DNA of 64,000 bases, from contig CAVRXV010000007.1 of the NCBI GenBank assembly GCA_963725255.1, positions 70,299 to 134,298 on the forward strand, in the 5' to 3' direction. This DNA is from JAIEPX01 sp963725255. GTDB taxonomy: Bacteria; Pseudomonadota; Gammaproteobacteria; JAIEPX01. Below, in pieces: positions 62,799-64,000 of the stretch. The notes beneath the pieces are model-generated. The model searched no databases. It saw only the letters and a list, made by a program, of their open reading frames with translations, and was not told where the DNA came from. The position numbers were made by a program, and so were the translations under genes. Position 1 is the first letter of the stretch, and each line of letters opens with the position of its first letter.

Positions 62799-63659
62799 CT
62801 AACAAGCATACATTAATTCATATTGAGCAGGCGTGTTGTAATTTATCGTAGAATGCCTACGTTGTCTATTGTAAAAAACCTCAATATATTCAAAAATAAC
62901 TCTCTTTGCCTCCTCTCTCGTTTTAAAGCTTTCATGGTGCGTGCACTCAACTTTCAGTGTGTGAAAAAAGCTTTCTACTACCGCATTATCCCAGCAGTTC
63001 CCTTTTCGACTCATACTGCATTCAATATCATTATCCTTCAATAATCCCTGATATTCATTCGCTGCATACTGACTTCCACGATCAGAATGTAACAATACTC
63101 CACCTGATATTTTTCGCTTAAATAACGCCATTCTTAAAGCATTCAGCGTGATATCTTCTTTCATCCTGCTATCCATCGACCACCCTATGATTTTCCTAGA
63201 AAATAAATCCATGATCACCGATAAATACAACCATCCTTCCATCGTCGGAATATACGTAATATCAGAGACCCAGCGCTGATTTGGTTTGTTAGCGGTAAAC
63301 TCTCGATTTAATTTATTATCGCTTATGGGTTTACTATGATTTGAATCCGTCGTCATTTTAAATTTCCTTTTCGTTTTCGCTCTTATGCCATAATGCTGCA
63401 TCAGCCTAAAAACTCGGTTTTTTCCGAGTGTTTTTAATTCTGCACGTAGATCATAGTATATGCGACGATAGCCATACGTCTCTCGACTTCTTTCATGACT
63501 CTCACGGATCTTTAACAATAATTGCTGATTCGATTCTTTTCGATCGCTCACAGGTCGTGATAACCACGCATAAAAGCCGCTTCGGCTTATTTCTAAAACT
63601 TGACACAGGATATTAATCGAGTGTTCTTTGCGCTTCTCTTCCACAAATTGATACTTCAT
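62799..63659 (-). CDS. IS3 transposase OrfB, copy 2
   Basis: This 286-residue DDE protein is nearly identical to the 31196-32056 product (Gln, Lys and Arg at the three differing sites noted there). Catalytic motifs WVSDITYIPT, LHSDRGSQYA and NAVVESFFHTLK are intact. Confidence 0.97.
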   Translation of the reverse strand: MKYQFVEEKRKEHSINILCQVLEISRSGFYAWLSRPVSDRKESNQQLLLKIRESHERSRETYGYRRIYYDLRAELKTLGKNRVFRLMQHYGIRAKTKRKFKMTTDSNHSKPISDNKLNREFTANKPNQRWVSDITYIPTMEGWLYLSVIMDLFSRKIIGWSMDSRMKEDITLNALRMALFKRKISGGVLLHSDRGSQYAANEYQGLLKDNDIECSMSRKGNCWDNAVVESFFHTLKVECTHHESFKTREEAKRVIFEYIEVFYNRQRRHSTINYNTPAQYELMYAC

Positions 63660-63940
63660 TTCAATTCGTTCGCAAAGAACTTTGCGGCCTTTTTTAATAT
63701 GTCGCGCTCCTCCTTCAAGCGCAATATCTCCATCTTTAATCGTCGATTCTCTTCTACAACATCTACCTGGCTTTCACCAACGGTCTCTTGGGTCTGATCG
63801 TTACGATGCTGATTAATCCATGAATAGAGAGTGACCTGGTGTATCCCTAAGTCTCTCGCTGTTTTAGCATATGGCTGCGGTGACGACAGTGCTAATTTCA
63901 CTGCCTCTGCTCGAAATAGTTTGTCCGCTTTCCTTTTCAT
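63656..63940 (-). CDS. IS3 transposase OrfA, copy 2
   Basis: This 94-residue protein is identical to OrfA of copy 1 apart from Ala for Thr at position 5. It overlaps orfB by 4 bases and retains the slippery A AAA AAG. Confidence 0.96.
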   Translation of the reverse strand: MKRKADKLFRAEAVKLALSSPQPYAKTARDLGIHQVTLYSWINQHRNDQTQETVGESQVDVVEENRRLKMEILRLKEERDILKKAAKFFANELK

Positions 63941-64000
63941 CTTGACACCTCTTTGATTCCCTTAAGTTTATCAAACTTAGTGTCCTTTGAAACGGGGTCA

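Larger units (their letters stand above)
62767..64000 (-). mobile_element. IS3-family insertion sequence, copy 2 (edge-truncated)
   Basis: This copy is inverted relative to the one at 30850. It starts with TGATCTGCTCCCG and runs to the window edge, about 5 bases short of the expected 1239. Both open frames are intact. Confidence 0.95.

Noticed and set aside
62823..63797. Plus-strand frames inside the second IS3 copy
   Set aside because: They are antisense shadows of OrfA and OrfB.

Overview
The window looks like part of a gammaproteobacterial chromosome, most likely an intracellular or amoeba-associated member of the Legionellales (Coxiella/Legionella/Rickettsiella/Berkiella side). The grounds are AT-rich DNA (about 38-40% G+C by eye, not counted), PanG in place of PanE, an IcmL/DotI-like secreted protein, and several large eukaryote-like proteins (U-box, leucine-rich repeat, giant-virus-like zinc protein, GH13 amylase) between housekeeping operons. 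No rRNA, tRNA or CRISPR array was seen. Genus assignment is inference. || Layout: 1-1000 holds a truncated membrane protein and a HigBA-like toxin-antitoxin pair. 1091-6636 is dxr followed upstream by a tightly overlapping pantothenate/CoA operon, panG-panB-panC-coaX-coaBC, all on the minus strand. 6640-12290 is accessory: a LysR remnant, a DUF234 ATPase with duplicated operators, a CusRS-like two-component system, a near-consensus CusR box and a methyltransferase-like gene. 12306-17507 encodes a 1733-residue protein with an N-terminal M48-type zinc protease motif and a C-terminal ABC1/lipid-kinase-like motif set. 17584-22373 is the classical rpsB-tsf-pyrH-frr-uppS-cdsA cluster, whose usual continuation into dxr is broken by about 15 kb. 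|| 22.6-38.5 kb is decayed and accessory: a frameshifted map, a frameshifted U-box gene, a GT-B-like protein, a giant-virus-like protein, an AAA ATPase, a HEPN-like gene split by an IS3 element, an OLD-family ATPase/nuclease, a YhcG/DUF1016 nuclease, umuC and lexA. 38.9-42.2 kb has a histidine-rich outer-membrane barrel and metNIQ. 42.4-48.8 kb has an unknown protein, then tatD-holB-tmk-mltG-fabF-acpP. The rest of that operon (fabG-fabD-plsX-rpmF-yceD) resumes only at 55.3 kb; a 6.5 kb accessory block (a possible OTU-like protein, a REP-associated tyrosine transposase, an RNA-ligase-like protein, an LCMT-like methyltransferase) sits between. 59-62.3 kb has an IcmL-like protein, an LRR protein and a GH13 amylase. 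A second IS3 copy runs into the right edge. || The most striking global signal is a dispersed repeat of about 30 bp, starting GGCGTCGCGTCTTGAGTTGT. It occurs at least a dozen times. Four times it forms the terminal inverted repeats of AT-rich elements of 146-241 bp. Two such elements bracket the REP-associated transposase, and the last codons of that transposase lie inside one repeat. Repeat copies also supply the stop codons of tatD and of a methyltransferase-like gene. This looks like a REP/MITE family with its own transposase, now part of gene 3' ends. Several short orphan copies of neighbouring core genes (map 3' end, a panG segment) and multiple frameshifts point to active gene decay or to residual assembly indels.
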